From: JAYKJB01 sp035284745 [NCBI: Candidatus Sericytochromatia bacterium]
GTDB taxonomy: Bacteria > Cyanobacteriota > Sericytochromatia > S15B-MN24
Direction of reading: 5' to 3'
DNA: 64,000 nucleotides
Assembly: GCA_035284745.1 (NCBI GenBank)
Contig: JAYKIL010000024.1
Coordinates: 1-64,000 of the forward strand
Shown: one piece after another, positions 8,811-17,900 of the stretch
Numbering within the stretch: the stretch's first letter is position 1
How the letters are laid out: each line of letters begins with the position of its first letter
Translations under genes and position numbers: made by a program
Notes under the pieces: generated by a model
The model's input: the letters and a program-made list of their open reading frames with translations, nothing else
Told to the model about the DNA's origin: nothing
Database searches by the model: none

Positions 8811-9116
8811 ATGTTTGAATTAATTAAACTGAATCTGGGGCCTTTCATTGGTTTTCTGTTTACGACAGCAACACTGATTTTTATCATCTGGGGCGCTGCT
8901 AAAACGGAACGCGCGGGTGCGTTGGAGGCCCTACAGGCCGAAGCTCGCGGTGAAGGGGGCCAGGCCGAGGAAGAAACGGCATCCGTGGAAGGTCCCGCGA
9001 GTGGAGCAGGGACGTCTCAATCCGGGGAGACCGTCGAGGAGTTGCGGGGAAACGAAACAACCCAGGCTGCATCTTCCGAAGGTCGAGAGGACACGGCGCG
9101 CGCATCGGACGGGTAG
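8811..9116 (+). CDS. Small single-helix membrane protein with acidic tail, unknown function
   Basis: The 101-residue product has one N-terminal helix (about residues 10-28, GPFIGFLFTTATLIFIIW) and then a polar tail rich in Glu, Gly, Ser and Ala with no hydrophobic segment. A GGCAGGTGA Shine-Dalgarno precedes the ATG. It has its own promoter-like TATACT. The tail should lie in the cytoplasm or periplasm as a disordered region. I do not recognise a family. It lies between the lipid kinase and topA. Confidence 0.65.
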   Translation: MFELIKLNLGPFIGFLFTTATLIFIIWGAAKTERAGALEALQAEARGEGGQAEEETASVEGPASGAGTSQSGETVEELRGNETTQAASSEGREDTARASDG

Positions 9117-9134
9117 AACGCTTTTTTGGTCTTA

Positions 9135-9153
9135 TGTCACGTAATATGTGACA
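9135..9153. promoter_or_regulatory. Palindrome TGTCAC-N7-GTGACA upstream of topA
   Basis: Perfect 6-base arms around an AT-rich 7-base centre (GTAATAT), in the 129-base gap before topA. It could be an operator for a dimeric regulator. It resembles but does not match the Crp consensus TGTGA-N6-TCACA, because the arm order differs. Confidence 0.35.
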
Positions 9154-9210
9154 AGCATGTGGTATATCAGTGACGCCATCGTGCAAACGGCGCACGGAGG
9201 GCATCCCTTC

Positions 9211-9228
9211 CCAGGCAGTGCTGCCTGG
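9211..9228 (+). other. GC-rich hairpin in the topA leader
   Basis: CCAGGCAG and CTGCCTGG are exact complements separated by 2 bases, so a 7-base stem with a 4-base loop would form. It ends 17 bases before the topA ATG. It is followed by ATTAAAAAGAGA, not a T-run, so it is not a standard terminator; a leader or mRNA stability element is more likely. Confidence 0.45.
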
Positions 9229-9245
9229 ATTAAAAAGAGAACGTC

Positions 9246-11456
9246 ATGGCTAAAAACCTTGTCATCGTTGAGTCTCCTGCAAAGGCCAAGACCATCGAAA
9301 AAATATTGGGAAAAGGGTTTTCGGTGAAGGCCTCCGCCGGGCACGTGCGCGATCTTCCAAAAAAAGGAATAGGCGTGGATGTGCGGAAGAATTTTGCGCC
9401 CAAGTATGAGGTATTGCCCGACAAACTCGAAAAGGTGCGTGAACTCCAAGAGGCCGCACACAAAGCCAAAACAATTTATCTCGCACCGGACCCTGATCGC
9501 GAAGGAGAGGCCATCGCTTGGCATCTGGCGAGCATTTTGTCAGAGACGACCCAAGAAACAGGGGCGGTGTTGAAGCGCATTGAGTTTAACGAAATTACCA
9601 AAGAGGCGATTCAGCGTGCGATAAAGAAGCCACGCGATATTGATCTGTCGCGTGTTGACGCGCAGCAAGCGCGCCGTGTTCTGGACCGGTTGGTCGGATA
9701 TAAAATCTCCCCGTTGTTGTGGATTAAGGTGAAGCGCGGCCTCAGTGCTGGTCGCGTACAATCGGTGGCAGTGCGTCTCATTTGTGATCGCGAGAGCGAA
9801 GTGCAGGCGTTCCGGCCCCAAGAATATTGGAGCGTGGGGGTTGACCTCGCCAAGGGGCGATCGCCTTTTTCGACCGAGTTGGTGCGTTGGCAGGGCAAAC
9901 GCATTGGCGGGGGCGGTAAAAAGGACAGCGATAAGGCCAAAGACGGCGAGGCGGTTGCAGGCAAGGAACTTATCATCGGGGATGCGTTGAGCGCACAGAA
10001 GATTCAGGTGGCCTTGGAGGCAGCAACGCCCAAAGTGGCAAAGATCGCCACCAAAGAATCAAAACGGCAGCCGACGCCGCCATTTATCACTTCGACGTTG
10101 CAACAAGAAGCCAGCCGACGTTTCGGATTTACCGTGAAGCGCACGATGACTTTAGCGCAACAGTTGTATGAAGGCATTGAACTTGGGGCTGAAGGGCCTG
10201 TGGGTTTAATTACCTACATGCGGACGGATTCGATACGTGTTGCAAAAGAGGCGCAAGAAGAGGCTGTCCAGTTTGTGACGTCGACGTGGGGGGCTGAGTT
10301 TTTGCCCACAGAAGCCCGAGCTTACAAGACCAAAAAAGGGGCACAGGACGCGCACGAAGCGATTCGCCCCACCAGCTTGTCGCGGACGCCCGATTCGATG
10401 AAAAAGTTGCTGCGACCTGACCAATGGAAGCTGTATGGCCTGATTTGGCAACGCTTTGTGGCCTCTCAGATGGCGAACGCTCAACTGAGCACCCTTTCGG
10501 TGGATATTGAAGCGGGAGAAGGCTTACTGCGTGTGTCTGACACCAAAGTTGTTTTCGCCGGGTACCAAAAGGTATACGAGGAACTGGCTGAGGATGAAGA
10601 TGCTCCGCCCGATGCGGTGCCGCCGGCTAAACTGCCAGATCTGGAAGAGGGTCAGACCCTCACCTTAAAGGCGGTGCATCCCAAGCAGCATTTCACCCAG
10701 CCGCCGCCGCGATTCACAGAGGCGAGTTTGGTGAAGGCCATGGAGGCCGAGGGAATTGGGCGCCCCTCGACTTATGCGCCCACGATCGCAACGATTCAGG
10801 ATCGCGGTTATGTGGTGAAGGACGGCCGGGCTTTGCAGCCGACGGACTTGGGTTTGGCAGTCAATTCTCAGCTTGTTGCCCATTTCCCGGACATTGTTGA
10901 CCTTAAGTTTACGGCTGAAATGGAAAACAAACTCGATGGGGTTGAAACGGGTGGTGAGCCTTGGCAGAGTCTCATTGGTAATTTTTACAAGCCGTTCAAC
11001 GAAACACTCAAAAAAGCAGCCAAAGAAATGGAGGCCATCGCCATTCCCTCTGGGGAGTATTGCGAAGTGTGCACCAAGGAATTTGTGATCAAGAGTGGGC
11101 GTTACGGTGACTTTCTCGCGTGTTCTGGTTATCCGGAATGCACGAATAAAAAGCCGTATTTCAAAAAAATTGGAATGGTGTGCCCCACCTGTCAGCAAGG
11201 TGACGTGATCGAGAAACGGTCGCGCATGGGCAAAACTTTTTTCGGATGTCATCGTTGGCCCGATTGCAGTTTTACCACGTGGGACATGCCCACTGAGAAT
11301 CGATGCGAGAAGTGTCAAAGCGTGATGGTTTTAAAGCGCATGCTTAAGACAGGGCGCACGTACTTAAAGTGTTCGGTCAAAGAGTGTGGCCACACCAGTT
11401 ACGTGTTGAAGAAAAAAGCCTCAGACGGAGAGGCCGCGGAGGAGACCGCGAGTTAG
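9246..11456 (+). CDS. topA: DNA topoisomerase I (type IA)
   Basis: The 736-residue protein relaxes negative supercoils by breaking one strand. The TOPRIM domain opens it: NLVIVESPAKAKTIEK with Glu9 and DPDREGEAIAWH with Asp82 and Asp84. The active-site tyrosine is in GLITYMRTDS, about Tyr324. The core ends with the EGIGRPSTYAPTI block. Three C-terminal C4 zinc ribbons follow, each with two CxxC-type pairs (CEVC...CSGYPEC, CPTC...CHRWPDC, CEKC...CSVKEC). A lysine- and glycine-rich insertion lies near 222-245. The Shine-Dalgarno is AGAGAA. The length is slightly short of the E. coli enzyme. Confidence 0.97.
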   Translation: MAKNLVIVESPAKAKTIEKILGKGFSVKASAGHVRDLPKKGIGVDVRKNFAPKYEVLPDKLEKVRELQEAAHKAKTIYLAPDPDREGEAIAWHLASILSETTQETGAVLKRIEFNEITKEAIQRAIKKPRDIDLSRVDAQQARRVLDRLVGYKISPLLWIKVKRGLSAGRVQSVAVRLICDRESEVQAFRPQEYWSVGVDLAKGRSPFSTELVRWQGKRIGGGGKKDSDKAKDGEAVAGKELIIGDALSAQKIQVALEAATPKVAKIATKESKRQPTPPFITSTLQQEASRRFGFTVKRTMTLAQQLYEGIELGAEGPVGLITYMRTDSIRVAKEAQEEAVQFVTSTWGAEFLPTEARAYKTKKGAQDAHEAIRPTSLSRTPDSMKKLLRPDQWKLYGLIWQRFVASQMANAQLSTLSVDIEAGEGLLRVSDTKVVFAGYQKVYEELAEDEDAPPDAVPPAKLPDLEEGQTLTLKAVHPKQHFTQPPPRFTEASLVKAMEAEGIGRPSTYAPTIATIQDRGYVVKDGRALQPTDLGLAVNSQLVAHFPDIVDLKFTAEMENKLDGVETGGEPWQSLIGNFYKPFNETLKKAAKEMEAIAIPSGEYCEVCTKEFVIKSGRYGDFLACSGYPECTNKKPYFKKIGMVCPTCQQGDVIEKRSRMGKTFFGCHRWPDCSFTTWDMPTENRCEKCQSVMVLKRMLKTGRTYLKCSVKECGHTSYVLKKKASDGEAAEETAS

Positions 11457-11498
11457 TCGTGGTCGCGCCCGGGTTGAGACAGCAGTAGGAGTGATAGG

Positions 11499-12698
11499 TT
11501 GCGGGTTTTATTGGTAAGCCCCAATCGAACGGGCCGTTATCTGAACGGCGATGATGTTTTTACGCGTTTGTTGCTCAACCATCCTCCTAGGGACGTTGAT
11601 TACACTCACTATTTGCAAGCGCTTCGCGAGGGCCGTCTTTCGCGTGATGCCTGGGCTCGCGCTTGGTTTGCCTCTTTATGGATGCACTCTCGGCCCCCTG
11701 CGGGGGTTTCTTATGAGTGGGGGCCTTTGCCACCGTGGAGATACCGCCTGCTGGGGCGCTTACTGCCTGATCGCCCTGATGAGGACATTCAATGGCTGTG
11801 CCTCAGGGCGCCGTCAGAATTTGACTTGATTCACAGCTGGGCTTATCCCGTCCGCATGGGAAAGCGGGCACCGCCTACCATTTTGCATGTCGGAACAGGG
11901 AATCTGGATGTATTGCACAACTATTACGGATTGAACGCCAAAAAGGTCGCGGCTCTCACCCGTCGCGATACCCCTCTGCTGAGGGCTTTGGGGGTTTTGC
12001 ACGAGCAGTATCATACCGCTCCGGCCAAACGGGTGGTCGTTGCTTCACGCTATGCTTGGAATTTGCACCGCGCAGGGGGGGTACCAGAGAGTCAGTTACG
12101 TCTGTTGCGAATTGGCCTCGACGCACCCGTCGATTCAAAGATTCGTGCGGCACGGGATCGCCGAGTTTTCCGCTTTACTTTGGTGGGGCATCATTTTTGG
12201 CGCAAAGGGGGGCGCGCTGTACTGGCGGCCTTTGAGCGATTACACCAAGAATACCCTGAAGCTCGACTGACCATTGTCAGCGCCATTCCGCCCGAGATTG
12301 AACCGATGAAGCTTGCCGGCATTGAGTGGTTTGACAGCCTTCCGCGTGAGCAAATCTATCACCAGATTTATCCGGCAACCGACGTCTTGCTGCTTCCCTC
12401 ACTGGCCGAGGGGTATGGCATGGCGGTGGTCGAGGCCATGGGGTTTGGTATTCCAGTGATTGCCTCTCATATCGCAGCTCTGCCCGAGTTAGTGCGCGAG
12501 GGTGAAACAGGTTTGCTGGTGCCTCCTGATGATTCTGAAGCATTGTGCCGGGCGATGCGTTACTTGATTGAAGAGCCTGGGCAGGCCGAACGATTTGGCG
12601 CTGCAGGGCGGGAGGCGTTTTTGCGCGAGCATGAGATAGGCGTGGTCATGCAAGGCCTGAGGGCGATTTACCGTGAGGCATTGGAGGCTGTGTCGTGA
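11499..12698 (+). CDS. GT4 family glycosyltransferase
   Basis: It starts with TTG at 11499, preceded by TAGGAGTGAT at good spacing; 399 residues. A GT-B fold is suggested by the opening MRVLLVSPNRTGRY, the central FTLVGHHFWRKGGRAVLAAF and the EX7E region EGYGMAVVEAMGFGIPVI, followed by LPELVREGETGLLVPPDD. These are donor-site features of retaining GT4 enzymes. It is close behind topA on the same strand and resumes the glycan island. The sugar donor is unknown. Confidence 0.87.
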   Translation: MRVLLVSPNRTGRYLNGDDVFTRLLLNHPPRDVDYTHYLQALREGRLSRDAWARAWFASLWMHSRPPAGVSYEWGPLPPWRYRLLGRLLPDRPDEDIQWLCLRAPSEFDLIHSWAYPVRMGKRAPPTILHVGTGNLDVLHNYYGLNAKKVAALTRRDTPLLRALGVLHEQYHTAPAKRVVVASRYAWNLHRAGGVPESQLRLLRIGLDAPVDSKIRAARDRRVFRFTLVGHHFWRKGGRAVLAAFERLHQEYPEARLTIVSAIPPEIEPMKLAGIEWFDSLPREQIYHQIYPATDVLLLPSLAEGYGMAVVEAMGFGIPVIASHIAALPELVREGETGLLVPPDDSEALCRAMRYLIEEPGQAERFGAAGREAFLREHEIGVVMQGLRAIYREALEAVS

Positions 12699-12777
12699 TG
12701 AGAAGTTGCTTGTTTGCTGGCGCATTTGCCCTGCGATGTGATTGAATCCTTATTGAGCAGGTGATGAGGATGAAATT

Positions 12778-13410
12778 GTGGTGATGACCACCCTGATCGA
12801 TGAGGCCTATGAAGTACTGAAGCAACAAGGTTGGCTCCTTGTCGCCGATCCCGTTTTGCCGTGCTTGGCAACGCTGGTCGCGGGAGAACCCATCCGGGGG
12901 TCTTGGTGGGGACATCCGGCGGGCAAGGCCATCTATGCTTTATCTGATGAACTTCAACGCCGCCCCGACGTGATGGTTGTCAAGCTTGTCGGTGGCAAAT
13001 TGACCTACATCCACGAGCGTTTGTGGCCTGCTCTCTTGGGCGTCGCAATGGCACAGGAAGCGTGGCAAAGCACGAAACTCAGTGCCGAGTCGAAATGGTT
13101 GTTGTCGCGGATGGCCGAGAAAGGTCGCATCCGATTGGACCAAATGCTTCACGCCGATTGGGCCGCCCGCGACTTGGCACGGGCGGCGAAGCTTCTGGAG
13201 AGCCGTCTGTTGGTTTACAGTGAAGAATTTGAAACAGAGAGGGGCGCCCAGACGCGCTCATTGGAAACCTGGGAACATTGGTTGCAGCGGACTGAGTATG
13301 GTCCTCAACCTTTGGCGCCTGAAGAAGGTCGTCAGGTATTGATTGAAGCGCTCGCGCCTTTTGTTCCCGGTGGTAAAGTGGCGCGGCTTATGCCCTGGCC
13401 AGCGGCCTGA
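12778..13410 (+). CDS. Conserved-looking cytoplasmic protein with SWWGHP motif, unknown function
   Basis: The 210-residue product is chosen to start at GTG 12778, which has GAGGA 7 bases upstream; ATG 12784 is the alternative. It has no signal peptide or membrane helix. A motif RGSWWGHPAGKAIYAL lies near residues 40-55, then VVKLVGGKLTYIHERLWPALLGVA near 70-93. The second half (about 100-150) is helical and could be a winged helix, with SKWLLSRMAEKGRIRLDQM. The Trp/His/Lys-rich motifs look like a conserved active or binding surface. I do not recognise the family. It ends convergent to the next gene. Confidence 0.7.
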   Translation: MVMTTLIDEAYEVLKQQGWLLVADPVLPCLATLVAGEPIRGSWWGHPAGKAIYALSDELQRRPDVMVVKLVGGKLTYIHERLWPALLGVAMAQEAWQSTKLSAESKWLLSRMAEKGRIRLDQMLHADWAARDLARAAKLLESRLLVYSEEFETERGAQTRSLETWEHWLQRTEYGPQPLAPEEGRQVLIEALAPFVPGGKVARLMPWPAA

Positions 13411-13438
13411 GTGTTTCCTCGTCGAGCGGCTTGCGCCT

Positions 13439-14290
13439 CTACCAACGGTCTTTCACTTCGCACGGCAGCATGATGATGGCCAGAAGCGCTGAGGGCACCC
13501 ATCCGTAGAAGCGATAGATGAAGCGGCGCACCGCGGCTCTTTTGTCAGTGTTGGCATAAGGCAGGTCAGGACTGGTGACGATGGCCTGATTACCTGGTTG
13601 CAGGAAGACCGTCCAGCCCTTCAAGCGAGCGCGCATACACCAGTCCCAAATCTCGCCCCCGGCGGGGTAACCCGTCGAGAGTCCCCCTACATCAAGGATG
13701 GCTGCGCGTCGAATCAGCACGCAACCGGCCTCTGCGGCATCCACTTCTTTCGGTGTTGTTACCAATCGGTTGAAAGCATAATTGAGTTTGGGATAAGTCG
13801 GCGAAAAGCCGATCGCTTCAAGGCACGCTGTGATGGGCCGGGGGAAAAAGCGGCACGCTGGTCGATCCGCGCCTGAAGCGGTTACATAACGAGGAACAAC
13901 CGCCCCGATGAATTGTCCGTTGTCGGCAAAACGCACCATTTCTGTGAGCGTTGCGGCCGTCGGGTGAGCCGTAGAGTCAAGAAGCAGCAAATGTTTGCCA
14001 CCCGCCGCCTTCACCCCAATGTCATAAAGCGCCCCTTGCTCAAGGTATGCCGACGCCGTATAGACCAGTACCAGGGGAAACTGATTGCGAATTTCTGATA
14101 ACGTGCCGTGGTCATTGGTTGCAGCCACCAAAATGACTTCGTACGGCAACGGGAATCGGGCCTCCCGCAGGCCGCGAAGCAAGTCCAAAAGAGCCGCATC
14201 GACACGTTTGACCGCCACGATAATAGACACCGCAAGCGAAGCGGTGCGAGAAAAGGCAAGCGGTTCAATTCGAGGACTCGTTGCAGACAA
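13439..14290 (-). CDS. GT2-like glycosyltransferase, minus strand
   Basis: The start is taken as TTG at 14290, preceded by an AGGGGGGAT Shine-Dalgarno; this gives 283 residues. The open frame extends upstream to 14383 without a ribosome site. It has the GT-A pattern LAVSIIVAVKRVDAALLDLL, EVILVAATNDHGTLSEI, DIGVKAAGGKHLLLLDSTA (DxD position altered to DST) and GGEIWDWCMRARLKGW, matching the ED(Y/W) motif of GT2. The usual DxD is degenerate, so activity is uncertain. It is the only glycosyltransferase in this island on the minus strand. Confidence 0.75.
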   Translation of the reverse strand: MSATSPRIEPLAFSRTASLAVSIIVAVKRVDAALLDLLRGLREARFPLPYEVILVAATNDHGTLSEIRNQFPLVLVYTASAYLEQGALYDIGVKAAGGKHLLLLDSTAHPTAATLTEMVRFADNGQFIGAVVPRYVTASGADRPACRFFPRPITACLEAIGFSPTYPKLNYAFNRLVTTPKEVDAAEAGCVLIRRAAILDVGGLSTGYPAGGEIWDWCMRARLKGWTVFLQPGNQAIVTSPDLPYANTDKRAAVRRFIYRFYGWVPSALLAIIMLPCEVKDRW

Positions 14291-14417
14291 GGGCGGATCC
14301 CCCCTGAGGCACGGTTCATGACTTACTCTACGATAACATGCAAGCAACCTGGAGTGATCAGGGTCGCAGAGAAAGACGTGCACGTCGTGACGGAATTTGG
14401 TATATCGTGGTCAATTC

Positions 14418-15602
14418 ATGCGCCTTAGTGTTATTTCCCATTCCAGCGTTCTTGAAATCAACCAAAAAATGTTTGCGGCCTTGGCTTCTCACGGAGTTCT
14501 GCTGCAAATGATCGTTCCTGCGCGATGGAAGGAGGATATTCAGGGCCAACAGCGCGATGCTCGGCTCTCGGCCGCCCTCGATGCGGTCTGGGTGACCGCT
14601 CCCGTGTGGCAGTCCGGCAGCGTTCCCCTTCACGCTTATCGGCTTGACCTGCGCCGTCAGTTTTATTTGTTTCAACCGGATGCCATTTATTGTGAAAATG
14701 AATCCTATGCGCTTTCCACGTTTCAGGCGGCCCTGTCCAATCGCCTTTCAGTACGGAAGCCATTTTTCTTCCGCAACAACCAAAATATTCAGAAAGTCTT
14801 GCCGACTCCTTTTCGCCAAGCCGAAAGCTTTGTGCTGCGACACGCGGCGTGTGCCAACCTGGTGAGCGAGGAAGCGGGTGCGTGTTTGCGGCAGAAGGGT
14901 TACAAGGGGCGGATGGCCTATTTGCCCTACGGCATCGATTGCGAACTTTACCAACCGGTCGATGCGCGCGAGTTGAGAAATAGATGGGGAAATCCGGGTT
15001 TTGTTTTCGGCTACCTGGGGAGAATGGTACCCGAGAAGGGCGTTTCGCACTTGCTCGAGGCTTTTCGTCGTTTTCATCCCGAAGAAGACGTCGCTTTGGT
15101 TGTCTGCGGACATGGTCCTCTCCGTGATGCCTTAATGGCCCAAGCGGACCACCCGGGTCTGAGAGGGCGCGTGCATTTTGAACCCCCTATCGCTCACGCG
15201 GATGCCCCGCGATTCTTGAGTGCGCTGGATACCTTGGTGTTGCCTTCTATTACCACCGAGCGCTGGAAAGAGCAGTTTGGACGCGTTTTGCTGGAGGCGG
15301 CCGCTTGTGGGACACCTGTGATTGGCTCGACCAGCGGTGAAATTCCGCATCTGATCAAACGCTTGGGGCACGGGATGATTGTTGCAGAGGCTGACACGTC
15401 GGAACTCTACCGTGCGATGCGCCGGATGTTGGAGCAACCTGCCTTGCTCGAAGAGATGCGCGAGATGGGGCGTCGAGAGGCCGTTGAACAATTCGCCAAT
15501 GAAGCCTTGGGATACCGCTTCTACCAACTGCTTGAAAGCGTTATTCACGCAACGCGGACAGACATCGATCCCGAGGTATCCACAGGCATCGATGAGGCCT
15601 AG
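14418..15602 (+). CDS. GT4 family glycosyltransferase
   Basis: The product has 394 residues from ATG 14418; a TTG at 14397 in frame is an alternative and neither has a strong Shine-Dalgarno. GT-B features are present: MRLSVISHSSVLEINQKMF at the N terminus, LPYGIDCELYQP as the hinge, FVFGYLGRMVPEKGVSHL at the donor domain, then EQFGRVLLEAAACGTPVIG, which fits EX7E, and GEIPHLI. It is divergent from the minus-strand GT2 and is followed closely by another GT4, suggesting a two-gene transcript. Confidence 0.85.
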   Translation: MRLSVISHSSVLEINQKMFAALASHGVLLQMIVPARWKEDIQGQQRDARLSAALDAVWVTAPVWQSGSVPLHAYRLDLRRQFYLFQPDAIYCENESYALSTFQAALSNRLSVRKPFFFRNNQNIQKVLPTPFRQAESFVLRHAACANLVSEEAGACLRQKGYKGRMAYLPYGIDCELYQPVDARELRNRWGNPGFVFGYLGRMVPEKGVSHLLEAFRRFHPEEDVALVVCGHGPLRDALMAQADHPGLRGRVHFEPPIAHADAPRFLSALDTLVLPSITTERWKEQFGRVLLEAAACGTPVIGSTSGEIPHLIKRLGHGMIVAEADTSELYRAMRRMLEQPALLEEMREMGRREAVEQFANEALGYRFYQLLESVIHATRTDIDPEVSTGIDEA

Positions 15603-15607
15603 CGCAG

Positions 15608-16747
15608 TTGCGAATTGCATTGCTTTGTCCCATTTTTCCGCCCGCACCCGGGGGCTTGGCTGATCACTCAGCCCGCTGGGCTGAGGCGATGAGTGCGCAT
15701 CTGGGTCACGAGATATGGGTAATAACAGGCCCCGGAGCCTCTGAACCGGAGGTTCCGGGTGTCTACCTTGCTCCTCCTTTCGAAGATTGGGGCGTTTTGG
15801 GGGCGCAAAAACTTTTGCAAGCCCTTGTGAACTTGAAACCAGATCTTGTGGTGGTGCAGTATGTGCCTCACTTGTACCATCGCCGGGGTTTTAGCCTGGG
15901 GTTTGCTTGCTCGATTCTGCGCTTGATGAAGGCGGGAGTTCCTGTCATTACCTTGGCGCATGAGCTTTATTTCGCGCGGCACGAGGCTTGGCGCCACCAA
16001 CCCGCTGGACTGGTACAGCGGGCTGCTTTGTGGCCTTTATTTACCGCGAGTCGTCGCGTGATATTTAGCGTTCCACAGCGTGAACGTCGTATGCGAACCG
16101 TATTCCCTCAATTTTCGTCGCGCTTTGTGACGCTGCCGGTGGGGTCGACGCTGCCTGTCGCCACTGAGAGCGAGGGTCGCGCTTGGAGACAAGAGCGGGG
16201 CATTTCCCCGCACGAATTGGTTTTGCTGTTTCAAGGCGGTGCCCACCCCAGTAAAGAGCTCGTCAGTGTGCAACGCAGCATTGATATTTTGTGCGATCGA
16301 GGAATTCCTGCGCGTCTGGTGAGTATCGGAGGCTGTCAATTCGAAGGACCCGCTTGTCTTTCACTCGGCCACGTCTCGCAAGGCGAGGCTCAGCGAATAT
16401 TGAGGGCCGCGGACATGGCCCTGGCTCCGTTTTCAGATGGAGCGTCCGGACGGCGCGGTTCTTTGCTGAATGCTCTCTCCGCAGGACTTCCCACCGTCTC
16501 GACCCGAGGCAGTGATACGGAGCTTTCTTGGTTTCCTCCCGATGTCATCGAACTGGTGTCTGCGGGCGAACCCGCCTTGTTTGCTGAGGCTGTCTTGGCC
16601 TTGGCGCAGTCCGCTGTTCATCGTCAAGCGCTGGGCCACTCAGCCAAGGTGTGGTTCGATGAAAGGTTCTCGTGGCCCGTTCTGGCTGCGGCTTGGGAGG
16701 AAATATTCATTTCTGCGTGCCCGCAGGCATTTTCTTCCCCACCGTGA
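15608..16747 (+). CDS. GT4-like glycosyltransferase
   Basis: It starts with TTG at 15608, five bases after the preceding stop, with GAGG about 12 bases upstream; 379 residues. The N-terminal domain has RIALLCPIFPPAPGGLADHSARW, and PDLVVVQYVPHLYHRRGF, typical of GT4 relatives. The donor domain has LVLLFQGGAHPSKELVSV and the ASGRRGSLLNALSAGLPTVST segment in place of the usual EX7E, so the catalytic glutamate pattern is weaker than in its neighbours. It is the last gene of the glycan island. Confidence 0.78.
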   Translation: MRIALLCPIFPPAPGGLADHSARWAEAMSAHLGHEIWVITGPGASEPEVPGVYLAPPFEDWGVLGAQKLLQALVNLKPDLVVVQYVPHLYHRRGFSLGFACSILRLMKAGVPVITLAHELYFARHEAWRHQPAGLVQRAALWPLFTASRRVIFSVPQRERRMRTVFPQFSSRFVTLPVGSTLPVATESEGRAWRQERGISPHELVLLFQGGAHPSKELVSVQRSIDILCDRGIPARLVSIGGCQFEGPACLSLGHVSQGEAQRILRAADMALAPFSDGASGRRGSLLNALSAGLPTVSTRGSDTELSWFPPDVIELVSAGEPALFAEAVLALAQSAVHRQALGHSAKVWFDERFSWPVLAAAWEEIFISACPQAFSSPP

Positions 16748-16764
16748 CTGTGGGGGGCCTGCCC

Positions 16765-17073
16765 CTACAACAGTTCGTCTGACACGGGGGTGCTTGGTTT
16801 TGTTGGCGCGAAAACCCGGAGTCGGGTTTCTTTCAGTCGGCGGGTTTTGGCACCGGCTTTCAGGGCGCGGGCAAGAATTTTTCCCCGCACTTGAGGATGC
16901 CAGTCAGCGTGTGTTTTTACAGATGAGTGCCTCTTCCGCACGGGAAGGCGAGATTTGATCTCATTGTCGTTGCTCGCGGAACTGGGTGCCTGAACGAGGT
17001 TCGCGTGCGCGGGAGGCGGAGTTCCCAACGCGAGCAGCAAAAGGATTGTGGCGGCGACGACAGTTCGAATCAT
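16765..17073 (-). CDS. Small secreted protein, unknown function
   Basis: The 102-residue product begins with a clear signal peptide: MIRT, a hydrophobic core VVAATILLLLALG, and PPPAHA before the likely cleavage at residue 24-25. The mature part is basic and polar (KSRLPVRKRHSSVKTHADW), with no cysteine. AGAGGA lies about 9-10 bases before the ATG at 17073. It is convergent with the glycosyltransferase. I recognise no family; the signal peptide and ribosome site argue it is real. Confidence 0.5.
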   Translation of the reverse strand: MIRTVVAATILLLLALGTPPPAHANLVQAPSSASNDNEIKSRLPVRKRHSSVKTHADWHPQVRGKILARALKAGAKTRRLKETRLRVFAPTKPSTPVSDELL

Positions 17074-17349
17074 GGCGAAGAATCCTCTTTAATATGCGAT
17101 CGAATCTTGTGCTGCGATAGCAGTATTCTGTCACTTGGGGGGGGGCTTGTCGGCGAATTTCATCACCAATTGGGTCAATATCGCGCTTGGAAGAGATGAA
17201 AGATGGCTCCTTGCATGGTGGCGGTTCTTAAAAATGAAACGAGTGGGCGCGATATCTTCGCGGTGGTATATGACAATGGGTGCCTCCCTGCTTGCGAGCG
17301 AGCGGCAAAGGGCTTGGGGCATCTGATGATTCCGTTGGAGGTTTTTTCG

Positions 17350-17709
17350 GTGAATTCCCCTTCCAATTTTTCCTCAGAGCCGCCCTTGAATCGATTTTTC
17401 CAGAATTTACCCCGTCGTCATCGCCCAGAACGTACAGTAGGCTGGACAGCGGTGGTCCACTTCGACATCAAAGAGGCATCGCAGCCCCTGTGGACCGTCA
17501 CGATCATGGCAGGAGACGTTCGAGTCGAGGAGGGCCACCGGGGCAAGCCCGATTGTGTGGTCGCAACGAGTCAGTCGGTGTTTTTGGAACTGGTGACCGG
17601 CCATACCAGCCCCGAATTGGCTTTTCTTTCGCGGAAGGTGAGCATTTCCCGTCCCCACGTGATGTTGCGTTTCCTTAAGGCCTTTGATCGCGCCGTGGAA
17701 GTCTTGTGA
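17350..17709 (+). CDS. SCP2 sterol-carrier-domain protein
   Basis: GTG at 17350 is chosen because GGAGG lies 8 bases upstream; an ATG at 17326 has no good site. The 119-residue protein is one SCP2 domain: VVHFDIKEASQPLWTVTIMAGDVRVEEGHRG, then PDCVVATSQSVFLELVTGHTSPELAFLSRKVSISR, which follows the domain's strand and helix order. SCP2 domains bind fatty acids or other lipids in a hydrophobic tunnel; related domains occur in UbiJ. It is followed after 190 bases by a histidine kinase. The ligand is unknown. Confidence 0.72.
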   Translation: MNSPSNFSSEPPLNRFFQNLPRRHRPERTVGWTAVVHFDIKEASQPLWTVTIMAGDVRVEEGHRGKPDCVVATSQSVFLELVTGHTSPELAFLSRKVSISRPHVMLRFLKAFDRAVEVL

Positions 17710-17900
17710 GAGGGGGACAGACGCTGGCTGGTTTCCATTGCCTCTCGGGCCGTGCTTTCGAGGGGCCGCGTTTCCTGCTCCCGCGATGTGGGGGTGGCAG
17801 ATGTGCGTTTCTCGGTGCGCTAATCTTCGAGTCTGCTCGCTTATTCCGGGGCGCTCCGCGTGGATTAACTCTCGCATTTCTTGCGGTTTGAGGACGTGTA

